This document shows, in pieces, positions 55,222 through 64,000 of a stretch of DNA of 64,000 nt. Below the pieces are notes generated by a model. That model worked only from the letters and a program-made list of their open reading frames with translations, was not told the DNA's origin and made no database searches. Position 1 is the stretch's first letter, and each line of letters begins with the position of its first letter. This stretch comes from Tipula vernalis (taxonomy: Eukaryota; Arthropoda; Insecta; Diptera; Tipulidae): assembly GCA_958295665.1 (NCBI GenBank), contig OY282559.1:259104245-259168244 (forward strand), read 5' to 3'. A program made the translations under genes and the position numbers.

Positions 55222-55800
55222 ATGATACCCGACAGTGGTCACTTTGCATCTAGAAGAATGCATTCGAAACTGTGTATCTTCCATTTTCCACGCGTTTTAC
55301 ATCAAATGAGTTCAAAAGTTATTGTGACGAACAAAATGTCGATCTACATTTACATAGTGATAACCGGTATTCCTAGAAGAAATGGCGAGGTCGAGATAAT
55401 AAACAAAATTATTATACCGATTTTAACGAAATTGAGTATTGACAACACTTCACATTGGTAGAAATTTGTCAATAAGCATATAAGAAGTAGTTGAAAAGAA
55501 GCTCGTTGAATTATTCATGACTGAAAGAAATAATGTACGAGACGAATGACGAAAACAAATACAAAAAACGCAAAGTAAAAGCAAACATACTTAGAATAAA
55601 CAACGAAAGATGGCGAACGAGTATGAAGAAGGTGGTCTCGTTGCAATAAAACGAACGCAATTTGGTCCAGGATTGAAAATACATCAACAATTCTTTGGTC
55701 CCTACCAACTTTTATTTAAATACAAACTAAACAAAAGTCGAAGTTTCAATTGTGTAAAAAAGCCAAACCTAAACAACAACATCTTTCGGCATTTTCAAAT
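55222..55800 (+). pseudogene. Ty3/gypsy integrase fragments
   Basis: The open frame 55222-55461 carries IPRRNGEVEIINKIIIPIL and TKLSIDNTSHW, equivalent to the (P/G)..NGQVER.N..... catalytic-Glu block. A shifted frame upstream holds the decayed DSG.F.S..F..FC region. The frame 55610-55804 gives the C-terminal domain described for the element. Continuity ends at about 55805, where a gag sequence from another element begins without an intervening LTR. Confidence 0.7.
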
Positions 55801-55804
55801 TTAA

Positions 55805-56386
55805 ATTTGAAACGGCAGCCAATCAAAACCGTTGGAATGATGAAAATCTTATTGCAGCGTTAATAGTGGCCCTTAAAGGTGAAGCACCGGAGGGCTTATG
55901 AACATTTCCGGAAAAAGATCGCAACAGTTATCTCGAAAATATGAAGGCGCTAGATCGGAAGTACGGCAGTGTGACCATAAACGGGAAATTTATCACATGG
56001 AACTGAAAAGCCGCTACCAAAAGGGATGAGAATCGCTGCAGGAATTTTCATCGACAATAGAGCGATTAGTACATCTAGCACATACCAGTACGTCGGCCGA
56101 TTATATGGAAGGGCTAAAAATTGACGCATTCATTGATGACATTCGAGATCCAGAAACCCGCAAGGCGATGATGTTGTCACCTAAAGCGACCTTCGCGGAA
56201 ACCATCGCTTGTGCGTTAACAAATGAAACTGCTCAAGCCATCACCAAACCATTAATGAAAATACGCCGAGTGGAAATCGACACCAGCACAAACACCGAGC
56301 GGTCAGCACCGAGATACCGAGACGGAAGCGGCAAAATCAGATGTTCGGCATGTGATAAGGTCGGTCACATCTCTCGGGACTGCTGA
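55805..56386 (+). pseudogene. Ty3/gypsy gag with zinc knuckle
   Basis: FETAANQNRWNDENLIAAL and LKGEAPEGL, stop, TFPEKDRNSYLENMKALD then RKYGSVTING (55808-55990) match the gypsy gag capsid block F...A....W........L...L.G.A......LP...R.......L..RYG. After a frame change, the frame 56105-56386 reads MEGLKIDAFIDDIRDPETR and ends CSACDKVGHISRDC, a single C-x2-C-x4-H-x4-C knuckle at 56343-56384. Intact gag assembles particles and binds RNA. Confidence 0.8.
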
Positions 56387-56559
56387 GAAATAAGAATAAT
56401 ACAGCGATGACCAAGTGTGGCCAAGCAAGAGGGCCAAATGACGATGGAGTCGTTAAACTTGAAAGAGTCAGCTTAAAGGGACAGAAGCTGACTCCCACAG
56501 CCGATTGCCCCATAACCTCCATCCGCGTTTGGAAAGTAGTAAGAGGCGGTGACAGCTTA

Positions 56560-57248
56560 CAATCAAAGGTGACATTGATGGTACGGACTGCATCATCACC
56601 CTAGATACGGCAGCAAATCGCACGATTGTCCATAAAGGTCTGATCTATGGAGGTATAAAACCAGCTAATGGACTGAAGTTACAAATGGCAACTGGAGAAA
56701 TAAAAGGCAAAAAGATCATGAAAATAAAGATTGGGAGAACTCTTTTCCAACATGAAGTGCTGATTGCAGATATTATGGGTGAAGTCATTATGGGGATGGA
56801 CTTCATGAGGGCAAATGGCTTCCTGGTGGATGTTGGACGAGGAGTTTTAATTTACGATAGCATCGAGTTACCACTTCAATCTAGCAGTGCAGGAGCAACT
56901 ACCAGCCGAATTATTATTGATCATCGGGAGAAGCTGCCACCGAACTCGGAGACGATCGTGTGGGGAAGATTGGGGGGAGCTTCTGGGTCACCCAGGTTGT
57001 GGGTTGTGGAAATTAAAGAAGAGGAGAACGGAGACAAGGAAATTATAATTGGGAAAGGCCTAGTTAAACCAGACAATGACCATAGGGTACCAATTAGGAC
57101 TCTAAATCTCTCCGATAATGCAAGGCCAGAAAGAAATGGTAGAACAACTTATGCAGAACTCAACCGAAGATCTTACCGCGGGACAGAAAAATTCTGCACA
57201 TCAATTACTCAAACGGTACACGTCCACATTCTGCAGTACATCGGATAG
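56560..57248 (+). pseudogene. Ty3/gypsy aspartic protease and spacer
   Basis: In the frame upstream of 56685, IDGTDCIITLDTAANRTIV contains the active-site triplet D-T-A (56604-56612) in place of D-T/S-G. MATGEIKGKKIMKIKIG (56685 onward), LIADIMGEVIMGMDFMRAN and GFLVDVGRGVL follow, equivalent to the ...I.GMDF...... C-terminal protease block. The rest (YDSIELPLQSSS to residues near 187) is the spacer before RT. A frame change separates it from the RT frame opening at 57118. Confidence 0.8.
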
Positions 57249-57903
57249 CAACGGAAGGACCTCAATGGTAAAGCACCGAATTGACATAGGAAGGGAGATG
57301 GGGTTTTGTGAACCACCCAGGAGGTTACCATTGGCAAAACAAGAAGAAGTCAATCGAATGGTAACAGATATGCAGGCATCAGAAGTATTCGAACCATCTA
57401 ACAGCCCAAGGAGTTCACCGGCAGTAATGGTCGAGACAAAGGACGGTCCTTCGACATCGATTGCCGAAAACTCAATGCTGTGACGAAAAAAGAAAGCTAC
57501 CCGCTGCCAAGGATCGATGACATTTAGACACGTATCGGGTGCTCGAATATTTTCGACATTAGCTTTACAAAGTGGCTATTAGCAGGTGGAAGTCCATGAA
57601 GAAGATCGCGAGAAAACAGCGTTTAGTGTGGGTAACGGGCTTTGGCAATTTAATGTTATGCCGTTCGGATTATGTAATGCACCTGTGACTTTGAGAAGAT
57701 TAATGGAGTGCGTGTTAAGGGGATTACATTGGAAGACGTGCCTAATATATCTGGACGACATCATCGTCATGGGTAAGGATTTTGATGAGCATCTAAGGAA
57801 CTTGGCGGAAGTTTTGGATCGGATACAGGCCGCCGGATTAAAGTTAAGCCCAAAGAAGTGTAAACTGTTCAGCACGGAGTCAAATATTTGGGTCATCTTG
57901 TAA
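57118..57903 (+). pseudogene. Ty3/gypsy reverse transcriptase
   Basis: MVKHRIDIGREMGFCEPPR and PLAKQEEVNRMVTDMQASE, VFEPSNSPRSSPAVMVETK (57270-57440) are the N-terminal blocks. A frameshifted DCRKLN-like stretch and an ALQSGY, stop, QVEV region at 57560-57590 mark motif A, whose Asp-bearing segment reads in another phase. The frame 57586-57903 gives EKTAFSVGNGLWQFNVMPF, GLCNAPVTLRRLMECVL and TCLIYLDDIIVMGKDFDEH with YLDD at 57748-57759, then AAGLKLSPKKCKLF. At least three breaks. Confidence 0.85.
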
Positions 57904-58412
57904 CAACTAATGGAATTCACACCGACGAAGAAAAGATCGCAGCGGTAAAGAACTGGCCAAGACCTAAAAACTTACACGAATTACGAAGCTTTCTGGGATT
58001 GTGCACCTATTAAAGACGCTTCGTGCCAGGATTCGCCAACATCGCCAAGAGTTTACAAGAGTTGATCAGGAAGAACAAGGCATTCGAATGGAAGGATGGC
58101 CAGGAAGAAGCATTCGTGGAACTAACCCTATACCCAACGTGAAATTTATTTTGGACACCGATGCAAGTAATGACGGTATAGGAGGTGTGTTATCACAAGG
58201 AAACTAATGGCCAAGAACGAGTTATTGCGTACTACTCCAAAACATTATCAAAACCGGAGCGTAATTACTGCGTGACACGGAAAGAATTGTTGGCTATAGT
58301 GGAATGTGTCAAGCATTTCCATAAGTATCTTTATGGTGGCTGTTGCAATACAAGAAACCAGAGGGGACAGGTAGCACGCTGGATCGAACCTCTTCAAAGC
58401 TACGATTTCTAA
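57904..58412 (+). pseudogene. Ty3/gypsy RNase H, third acidic region deleted
   Basis: FILDTDASNDGIGGVLSQG at 58144-58202 holds the first Asp; ERVIAYYSKTLSKPERNYC and VTRKELLAIVECVKHFHKY (58216-58330) hold the Glu. YLYGGCCNTRNQRGQVARW follows directly, where intact relatives have a TDH.AL stretch between YG and the GQ.ARW.E.L block, so the third catalytic Asp has been lost by deletion. The upstream part (57930-58060) shows the LHELRSFLGLCTYYRRFV-like connection read across a stop. Confidence 0.8.
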
Positions 58413-58729
58413 ATCGAACATCGGAAGAGGAGTGCACACGGAAATGCCGACGCATTATCAAGACGGCCATGTCCAGTAGAATGGTGAATGTTACGTTGAA
58501 GCAAAGGAAGGCATCATCGACGTTAGGTTTATGCAATTGCTGATTGAGGAGGAGTGGACCGACGAAATGATCGGATTACGGATTTATCAGTTATCATGGG
58601 ATGGAAGGAAAAGAAACACCGGCCGATTTGAAGCGAGAGCGCGGACAAAACTCCCATTGTCAAGACTTATTGGGCTCAATGGGATAGCCTCCGTCTTGAG
58701 AATAGGTGTTTAAAACGATTGTGGTAAAG

Positions 58730-59560
58730 CACGGAAGGCAAAGTGAAGCAATGGTTGCTGGTGATACCAAAGTGCCGGATTGTGGAAATCCTGGGCGAGT
58801 ATCATGGAGGAGCAAGTGGGGGCCACCTAGGAATTAATAAAACACTGGCCAAGATACGTCAGCGATTCTACTAGGCAGGATGTAGACAGTCAGTGATAGA
58901 ATGGTGCCAAAAAAGTGACTAAAGTGCGGCGGTGAAGGGACCCGCACGCAAAAGTCAACGAGAACAACGCCTTTGCATCCACAATCTGATGGTCTGGTGG
59001 AAAGATTCAATGGTGCATTGGAGGAATATCTAGCAAAGGTCGTTGAGGAAAACCAACGCAACTGGAATCGGCATATACCGATGTTTCTGATTGCCTATCG
59101 ATCAGCAATACATGACACAACCGGAATGACACCAACTAAAACGTTATTTAGAGATAACCTACGATTACCTGGGGATCTAAAGTTTGGGGTTGTACCATCA
59201 GCGCCTTTATGTAGACAGGATTACGTAGACCGAATGAAAGAGTAACTTAAAGAGATTCATCAATTTGTACGGGGGAAAATACAGATGTCAAGTAAGAAGT
59301 AACCGGATGAAAGCTCGATATGACATACGACATACGAGCAAATAACCAAGGCTTCCAGGAAGGGCAATTGGTATGGCTTTACAACCCGCAATGAAAGAAA
59401 GGATTATCACCGAAGCTACAACCAGCATGGGAAGGACCGTACACTGTTATCACCAGGATGAATGACGTGGTTTATTGGATTCAGAAGGTGCATTTGGAGA
59501 GACTGGCCCTCTACAGAGGAGGTGATTTGGGTCCTGTTCGGGGCGAACAGACTTAGGTGA
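58730..59560 (+). pseudogene. Ty3/gypsy integrase, catalytic core partly deleted
   Basis: Zinc-binding region at about 58755-58915: YHGGASGGHLGINKTLAKI, RQRFY, stop and VIEWCQK. It jumps near 58940 to TTPLHPQSDGLVERFNGAL (catalytic Glu), so the core with the first two acidic residues is gone. LEEYLAKVVEENQRNWNRH, IPMFLIAYRSAIHDTTGMT and PTKTLFRDNLRLPGDL run to 59245. The C-terminal GDLVWL...R.KG..PKL....EGPY domain is present with frame changes (about 59340-59480). Confidence 0.8.
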
Positions 59561-59567
59561 GGGGTAG

Positions 59568-59826
59568 TGTGACGGTGAAGTTAAATTAATAGCTCAATGT
59601 TTTACTGTACAAAAATGGAATTTGCCGTGATAAAAATGTTCTAAATGTTTCTATACTATTCTTACTGGGAAAGTCATGAACTTTCTAGAAGTTTGTTAAA
59701 AAGTGATTTAAAATGTGTTTTAGTGCGAAATAAAAATTATAAGTGCACAGTAAAATTGTGTAAAAATTATGATTGTGATAAATTGAATTGATTCTGTTTT
59801 ATTCACAATCCAGTGATACGGACCTT
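59568..59826 (+). mobile_element. 3' LTR, right end decayed
   Basis: Starts TGTGACGGTGAAG after a purine-rich tract (AGGTGAGGGGTAG, candidate polypurine tract). It aligns with the reversed solo LTR at 22197-22655, but about 60 bp of U3 and about 90 bp before the repeat end are missing, and the last about 26 bp (ATTTGACAAGGCAAAAACG plus TGACA in the solo LTR) are absent: similarity stops at GATACGGACCTT. Confidence 0.8.
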
Positions 59827-62400
59827 GAAGATGACTTGTTGGGCTATCTTTACATACAGTTACTGAAAGTGCTCATAATTCGGAATCTCAGTCCAACATG
59901 TATCTATTTATCTGGTGGTGTAGAAAATGCAGGCAAACCAAAGAGTACATTTCACTTAAAGTTTGTGGTTTAAAAATCATAGCAGCAGATCCGTAGGACA
60001 GAATTTTATCAAAGCAAATAATATAATGGTTCTGATACTTCATTCAATAAACTTTAGAAAGTTTAGATACCACCGAATTGTCAAACAAAATATCGGATGT
60101 TGTTTTACAAATTATCATTTCAAAATACTAATTTTTGTTTTGTCTTGAACTTACCTTCCAATTTACCATTGTCTAGCCATATTCGTTTGATGAAAGGTAG
60201 GGCTACATGTGAGTATTTAAAAAAAAAAAAAATAGAGCTAATTTAAGATCAATAATAGTTTCATTAAAGGATTGGTTCCATTTCAACGGTTCATCAAAAT
60301 CTATACCAAGGAAGTATAGGTCTGATACAAATGGAACGTCCCTATTTAGATTTCAATTTGTTAAACAATTTAATTTTGTCTCAAACCCAAACTCAATTTG
60401 ACTATTTAGTTTGACATATTTCAGCAATTTTATTAAAAAATTATAAACAATTAACTGTTTCTTCGACTTTACATTTCTACCTTCAAACCACAAACCCCAA
60501 AAATCTATTTTATACCGTTACAAACCCAAAAATAATTAATACCTTTAAATACCAATCAACCTCTAACCAGTTCAACTAAAATTTACCTTCACGACATGAT
60601 TTCGGATATACATTTGCAGACAAAGTCAATAAACTAACTGTCATACATAAAATATGTAGACGAATAAATTAAACAGATGTCTTAAGACCTAATTTGCTTA
60701 ATCTTAATTGTTCACCGCAGTTTCGATGCTAATTAAACAGAAGGAAAAAAAAAAATCCGAGATTTTATAATTACGCACATTCTCATTACGGTATACCTAA
60801 GTACGTATAAAATTTAAATGAAGTGACATATGTTAGGTGGATTTTACATTTCATTATAATTTCGTCTCTAATTAATTATGATGTAAGCAAGTAGATTAAA
60901 TCCAAGTCGTTTGAAAGGTGAATAAACATAAATTATGTATAAAACAGGTTTCGAATCAAGTTCACCTACATCTCGTTACATAGACAAACAATGTTGACGT
61001 ATAAACCTCGAACATGTCAAGGTATGTATAATTTTGATGTATTAAGATGTAAATCGCAAAAATTGTATCTCATGCTGGTTAAAAACAGTTATACTACAAT
61101 CAATCAATCCATCAATCAATCAATGAGAATAGACCGAGAATGATCGATTTCCGTAAGTTTAATGAACCAAAATTTAGTTTTGTAAGAGCTCGTGTTTTTA
61201 TTTTTATGATATCAAAGCCATAAAAACGTGTAGATCATAAATGTTATCATGATGTTGATTTAGTATTATGCATTAGACAAAAATTTTGAATTTTATGTCT
61301 AACCATTAATTTTATTTAAAGAACAATTTTTCACTCTCTCTAGTCGCGCTGGAAAAAATTTCACTCAGACGTTTTTTTTTTATATTTTTTTTGTATTTTT
61401 GTATAATTTTACGTCGTGACGTTTTCTTTGAATGAAGAAGATTAAATGAAAACTGTAAAGAAAACATCAACTGAGATTCAGGGGATAAAAAAATAAATTT
61501 AATCATGCCGTGTCGTGAAAATTTATTTTAAAATTATTTTTTAATTTATTCGATTAATAAATTTATTTATAGAAGCAAATTCTTATTCGGAATGTTTTTA
61601 TACGATCAGAGATGCACAATTCAAGTTATCTTATAATGAATAATCTTCCCGGATATAAGACAATGTTAGTTGAAGTTCAATGATTATTCAATTATTACTC
61701 AACATTTAAGCTTGTTGTAAAATGGGAAACGGTTACTTCTGAACCTTGGGGCATTGAAATTGTGTTTTTGTGGTGGAATCTTCACTTACTTTAGTTAAGT
61801 AAATTTGTTTTTAAAAGTTGGATTGTTGTCAAAATGCAAAATGAACGAGAAGTTTAGTAGTAGAAGTTTAGATTAGAAGAATGTAGCAAGGAACCTAATA
61901 AATATGGACGAGTATATTTAGAGCCTTCTAGAGTATAGAGCCATAATCTTAATGACGTATTTTTTAGAAGCTTTTTTAGTGGTATAACTTTTCACTGATT
62001 TCCATAGTAATCCATAGTAAAAATGGTGTTTTTTAGCTTCAAGTTTTTCAATGAAAAAAGTAAAAATATTATAAAATTTTTGTATAAAAGTGTTCTACAT
62101 ATCTTTAAGAACAATATACAAGAAGGCCATATTGGTATTAAGTAAATAATAATAGCAGAAATATTAAAATTAAATTATTTCTAAAATATATTTTTTCGAA
62201 CTTTCATTTTGAAAAATACAACAAAGTTGGCTCTGACAAATTAAAATAATACTTGCTAAATTTATCTTTAGTTTTACTAGTGTACGTAAGATGTCTAAAA
62301 TGGTCACAGAAAAATACGAAAAAAATTATTTTCCTACAATCGCCGTGAAAAGCAGGCTTTTTTTCTCTGTTTTCAAAGCCCAAAGTGTCTGTTTTTTTGA
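59827..62400. other. AT-rich DNA, no gene recognised
   Basis: No coding frame or transposon family is supportable. A short (ATCA)n run lies at about 61096-61123. Poly(A) runs near 60220 and 60745 and a poly(T) tract near 61370. Could be intron or intergenic DNA. Confidence 0.4.
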
Positions 62401-62419
62401 CAGTTAATAAACAAATTAA

Positions 62420-62454
62420 TTTGTCACACGTTTCTCTTAGAAACGTGTGACAAA
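62420..62454. repeat. perfect 16-bp hairpin
   Basis: TTTGTCACACGTTTCT and AGAAACGTGTGACAAA flank a 3-nt CTT loop with no mismatch. It could be the centre of a decayed palindromic element; related words (GTGTGAAACACG, ATCACACGTTCC) recur in the next 400 bp. It is not followed by a T run, so it is not a bacterial-type terminator. Confidence 0.85.
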
Positions 62455-62656
62455 ACTTGAAACCGCACGCAATTTTTAAGAAAGACTAATGTTTGTATAA
62501 AACATCAAACCAAATTTTTGTTTTTCTTTATGAAAAATAAAAAAAATCTTTGACTACTCGATTGAACAAAATGTATGTCGGTCCTAAAATAAAATCGTAT
62601 TGTCAGTATAGTAAATTTTACTACAAAATTATCTTTTTATTATATTTTTTAAAATG

Positions 62657-62860
62657 ATTGTAGGAAAAATAAAGTGTGAAACACGTCCGCAAAGTTGATT
62701 GTCACGCACGAAAGGTTGCTGGCCTCCGTCCCGTCGGCCAGCAATTTCCTTTCTCGCGTGACAAACTGGCACTTTGCGCTCTTGATACACAAATAACTAT
62801 TAATCGCCAAATTATCACACGTTCCTATATTTTGTGAATTTGTTTTGCTTTTCCTACAAT
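62657..62860. mobile_element. hairpin-centred MITE candidate, 204 bp
   Basis: ATTGTAGGAAAA (62657-62668) and TTTTCCTACAAT (62849-62860) form perfect 12-bp inverted ends. Near the middle, 62701-62764 is a long hairpin: GTCACGCACGAAAGG plus TTGCTGGCC pairs with GGCCAGCAA plus CCTTTCTCGCGTGAC around an 11-nt loop, with two mismatches and a 3-nt bulge. It is much richer in GC than its surroundings. Another TTTTCCTACAAT lies at about 62330-62341. No target duplication found. Confidence 0.5.
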
Positions 62861-64000
62861 TTTTGAGCTGTAAATTTCCCCAGATGGTAATTTTTGGTAC
62901 GATTTTTCCAAATTTTTACGGCCATCACTGCCATCTATGTAATGTATTGACTTAAATGACCAAACGAATCGTAGTAAGCTTTTATTTTAATTTGACCAGA
63001 ATGCTGTTGTTATGATTTTTTTTTTAATATTTTGGTTTAAATAAATCAATTATTACAAGAAAATGAAAACGATTTACCTAAACGATATTCATATGTGTTT
63101 AAATTCAAACATTAATGAAAATATTTCAGAAATCATAATTAAGAATTTGTAACGTTTTCATTTAAAAATTTGTCTTAGGAAAAAAAGTGATTTCCCATAT
63201 GTTTTGTGTGTTTTACTATGAAAAGTTTCGTTTTTTCCCCGTTTCTAATTCCCTTATAAAAGCTCAGATTTTTTGATTATGGCTCTATAAAATACAGGGT
63301 GCTCTGGTATATTCCCTAAACGTAGTATCAGAATGTACGAGCAAGCTTAATAAAATTGGATGTTTCGTATTGTCGGCTAAGCTTGAGTGTTCCAGTCGAC
63401 CGCCTACTCGCAATAACCCAACAATGTCTATGAACGGATGGAGCACAATCTAAAATTAAAGTAAATAATTAAAAACTTTATGTAACTTATCTTCTTTCAC
63501 GAATTGTTTATGTTTATATTTTTGACGTCTAATGTCAATATCAAATTAATGAAGTTAGCCTAGTTAATTAAGAAATTAGTTTAGTACATTTGTACGATCA
63601 TATTTTTTCATCTAGCATTTATTAAAGATGTCACTATATTTGATAAGAATTATATTGTAATACCATTTGGCGGCTTAAAACCAGTTGATCCGCACCTTCT
63701 TGTATAAAAATCTGCAAGAAATAAATTCATGAAAAAGCGAACACTCAACAAGCTATCAAGCCTTTTTTTCCAAACATTTTCTTGCGAGTTTAAAGATATT
63801 TTTTTTATTTTAACATATATTCTGAATACGGAGATGTTACGATGACAGTCTGAACGACCTTATCCTAGCAAGCCGGGATATACCCCGCCTGGCAGATGTC
63901 ATATGGAAAAAACAGCAGAAAGATTTTCACCACGACAAGCTACACACAAACTAAAAATAAAGTATATACTGTCAGTAATCCTTGGTGTATCATTTATCCG
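62861..64000. other. no gene recognised
   Basis: AT-rich DNA with no supportable gene. The last 160 bp (63840-64000) is less AT-biased and may be the edge of a further element cut by the window end. Confidence 0.4.

Larger units (their letters stand above)
54440..55800 (+). mobile_element. Ty3/gypsy relic with PR-RT deletion
   Basis: The order is gag zinc knuckle (FKCYKCGETGHDWTYIESV, 54505-54560), end of RT (AVNNFPVPRNANKLQSFLV near 54665-54720), RNase H (54770-55200) and integrase pieces (55240-55740). Protease and most of the RT are missing, so a deletion near 54590-54640 joins gag to the RT end. Integrase ends with GLVAIKRTQFGPGLKI and FFGPYQLLF, the GD.V......GP..K....GPY...  block. The lineage differs from the mag-like and the following element (CCHC plus long Glu-rich RNase H). 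Confidence 0.75.
55805..59826 (+). mobile_element. Ty3/gypsy element lacking its 5' LTR
   Basis: Gag, protease, RT, RNase H and integrase follow in order and end in an LTR (59568-59826) of the same family as the solo LTR at 22197-22655. The 5' LTR, leader and gag start are absent: gag begins abruptly at 55805, abutting the previous relic. GC content and codon use are visibly richer in GC than the surroundings. Several stops and deletions (third RNase H Asp region, integrase core) show that it is dead, but similarity is better kept than in the mag-like relic, suggesting a younger insertion. Confidence 0.8.

Noticed and set aside
57579..57920. Minus-strand 113-residue open frame
   Set aside because: It is antisense to the Ty3/gypsy RT palm, which has clear YLDD and flanking motifs on the plus strand.
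62420..62454. Rho-independent terminator
   Set aside because: No T run follows and the genome is eukaryotic.

Overview
This 64 kb window looks like AT-rich nuclear DNA from an insect, most likely a dipteran. The evidence is the mix of transposable elements (CR1/Jockey-like and R1/LOA-like LINEs, an RTE-like LINE, three Ty3/gypsy elements, possible BEL/Pao pieces, mariner/Tc1 relics, a Helitron), one small gene with a 110-bp intron and a TATA + TCAGTT-type arthropod core promoter, and a beta-tubulin retropseudogene. No bacterial-style operon, rRNA, functional tRNA or CRISPR was seen.

Layout. 1-2.4 kb: mostly unassigned, with a mariner relic. 2.4-5.0 kb: CR1/Jockey-like LINE (+). 5-9.4 kb: AT-rich, unassigned. 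9.4-10.4 kb: mariner/Tc1-superfamily transposase relic (-). 13.1-14.2 kb: RTE-type LINE relic (+). 14.2-18.4 kb: degenerate Ty3/gypsy element (+) carrying a mariner 3' fragment (-) and an 802-bp inverted-repeat/SINE-like insertion with a 12-bp target duplication. 18.8-19.6 kb: Tc1 and mariner crumbs. 22.2-22.7 kb: solo LTR. 22.7-24.1 kb: R1/LOA LINE (+). 24.2-27.5 kb: large foldback-like inverted repeat holding a LINE (+), 180-bp subrepeats and a pogo-like MITE. 27.9-29.7 kb: degenerate CAACTCAACC-type low-complexity DNA with an inverted counterpart. 31.3-32.2 kb: the only gene that appears intact, two exons, 175 aa, unrecognised. 32.7-35.7 kb: old duplicated segment with retroelement protease-like traces. 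36.6-39.2 kb: LINE and MITE fragments. 39.3-42.3 kb: LINE (-) split by a 1.3-kb foldback insertion. 42.3-45.1 kb: R1/LOA fragment (+), Tc1-like fragments, a MITE and a PIF/Harbinger-type MITE. 47.2-49.2 kb: Helitron relic (-). 49.4-54 kb: R1/LOA LINE with RNase H (-), interrupted by a beta-tubulin retropseudogene (+). 54.4-59.8 kb: two adjoining Ty3/gypsy relics (+); the second has an LTR of the same family as the solo LTR at 22.2 kb. 60-64 kb: AT-rich, with one hairpin-centred MITE candidate.

Nearly all coding signal is transposon wreckage with frameshifts and stops, so the genes do not form a pathway. What can be read is the order of insertions: several elements sit inside others with target-site duplications or an interrupted host reading frame. 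The clearest host-gene candidate is the two-exon gene at 31.3-32.2 kb. All family calls were made by eye from motifs; none was checked against a database.
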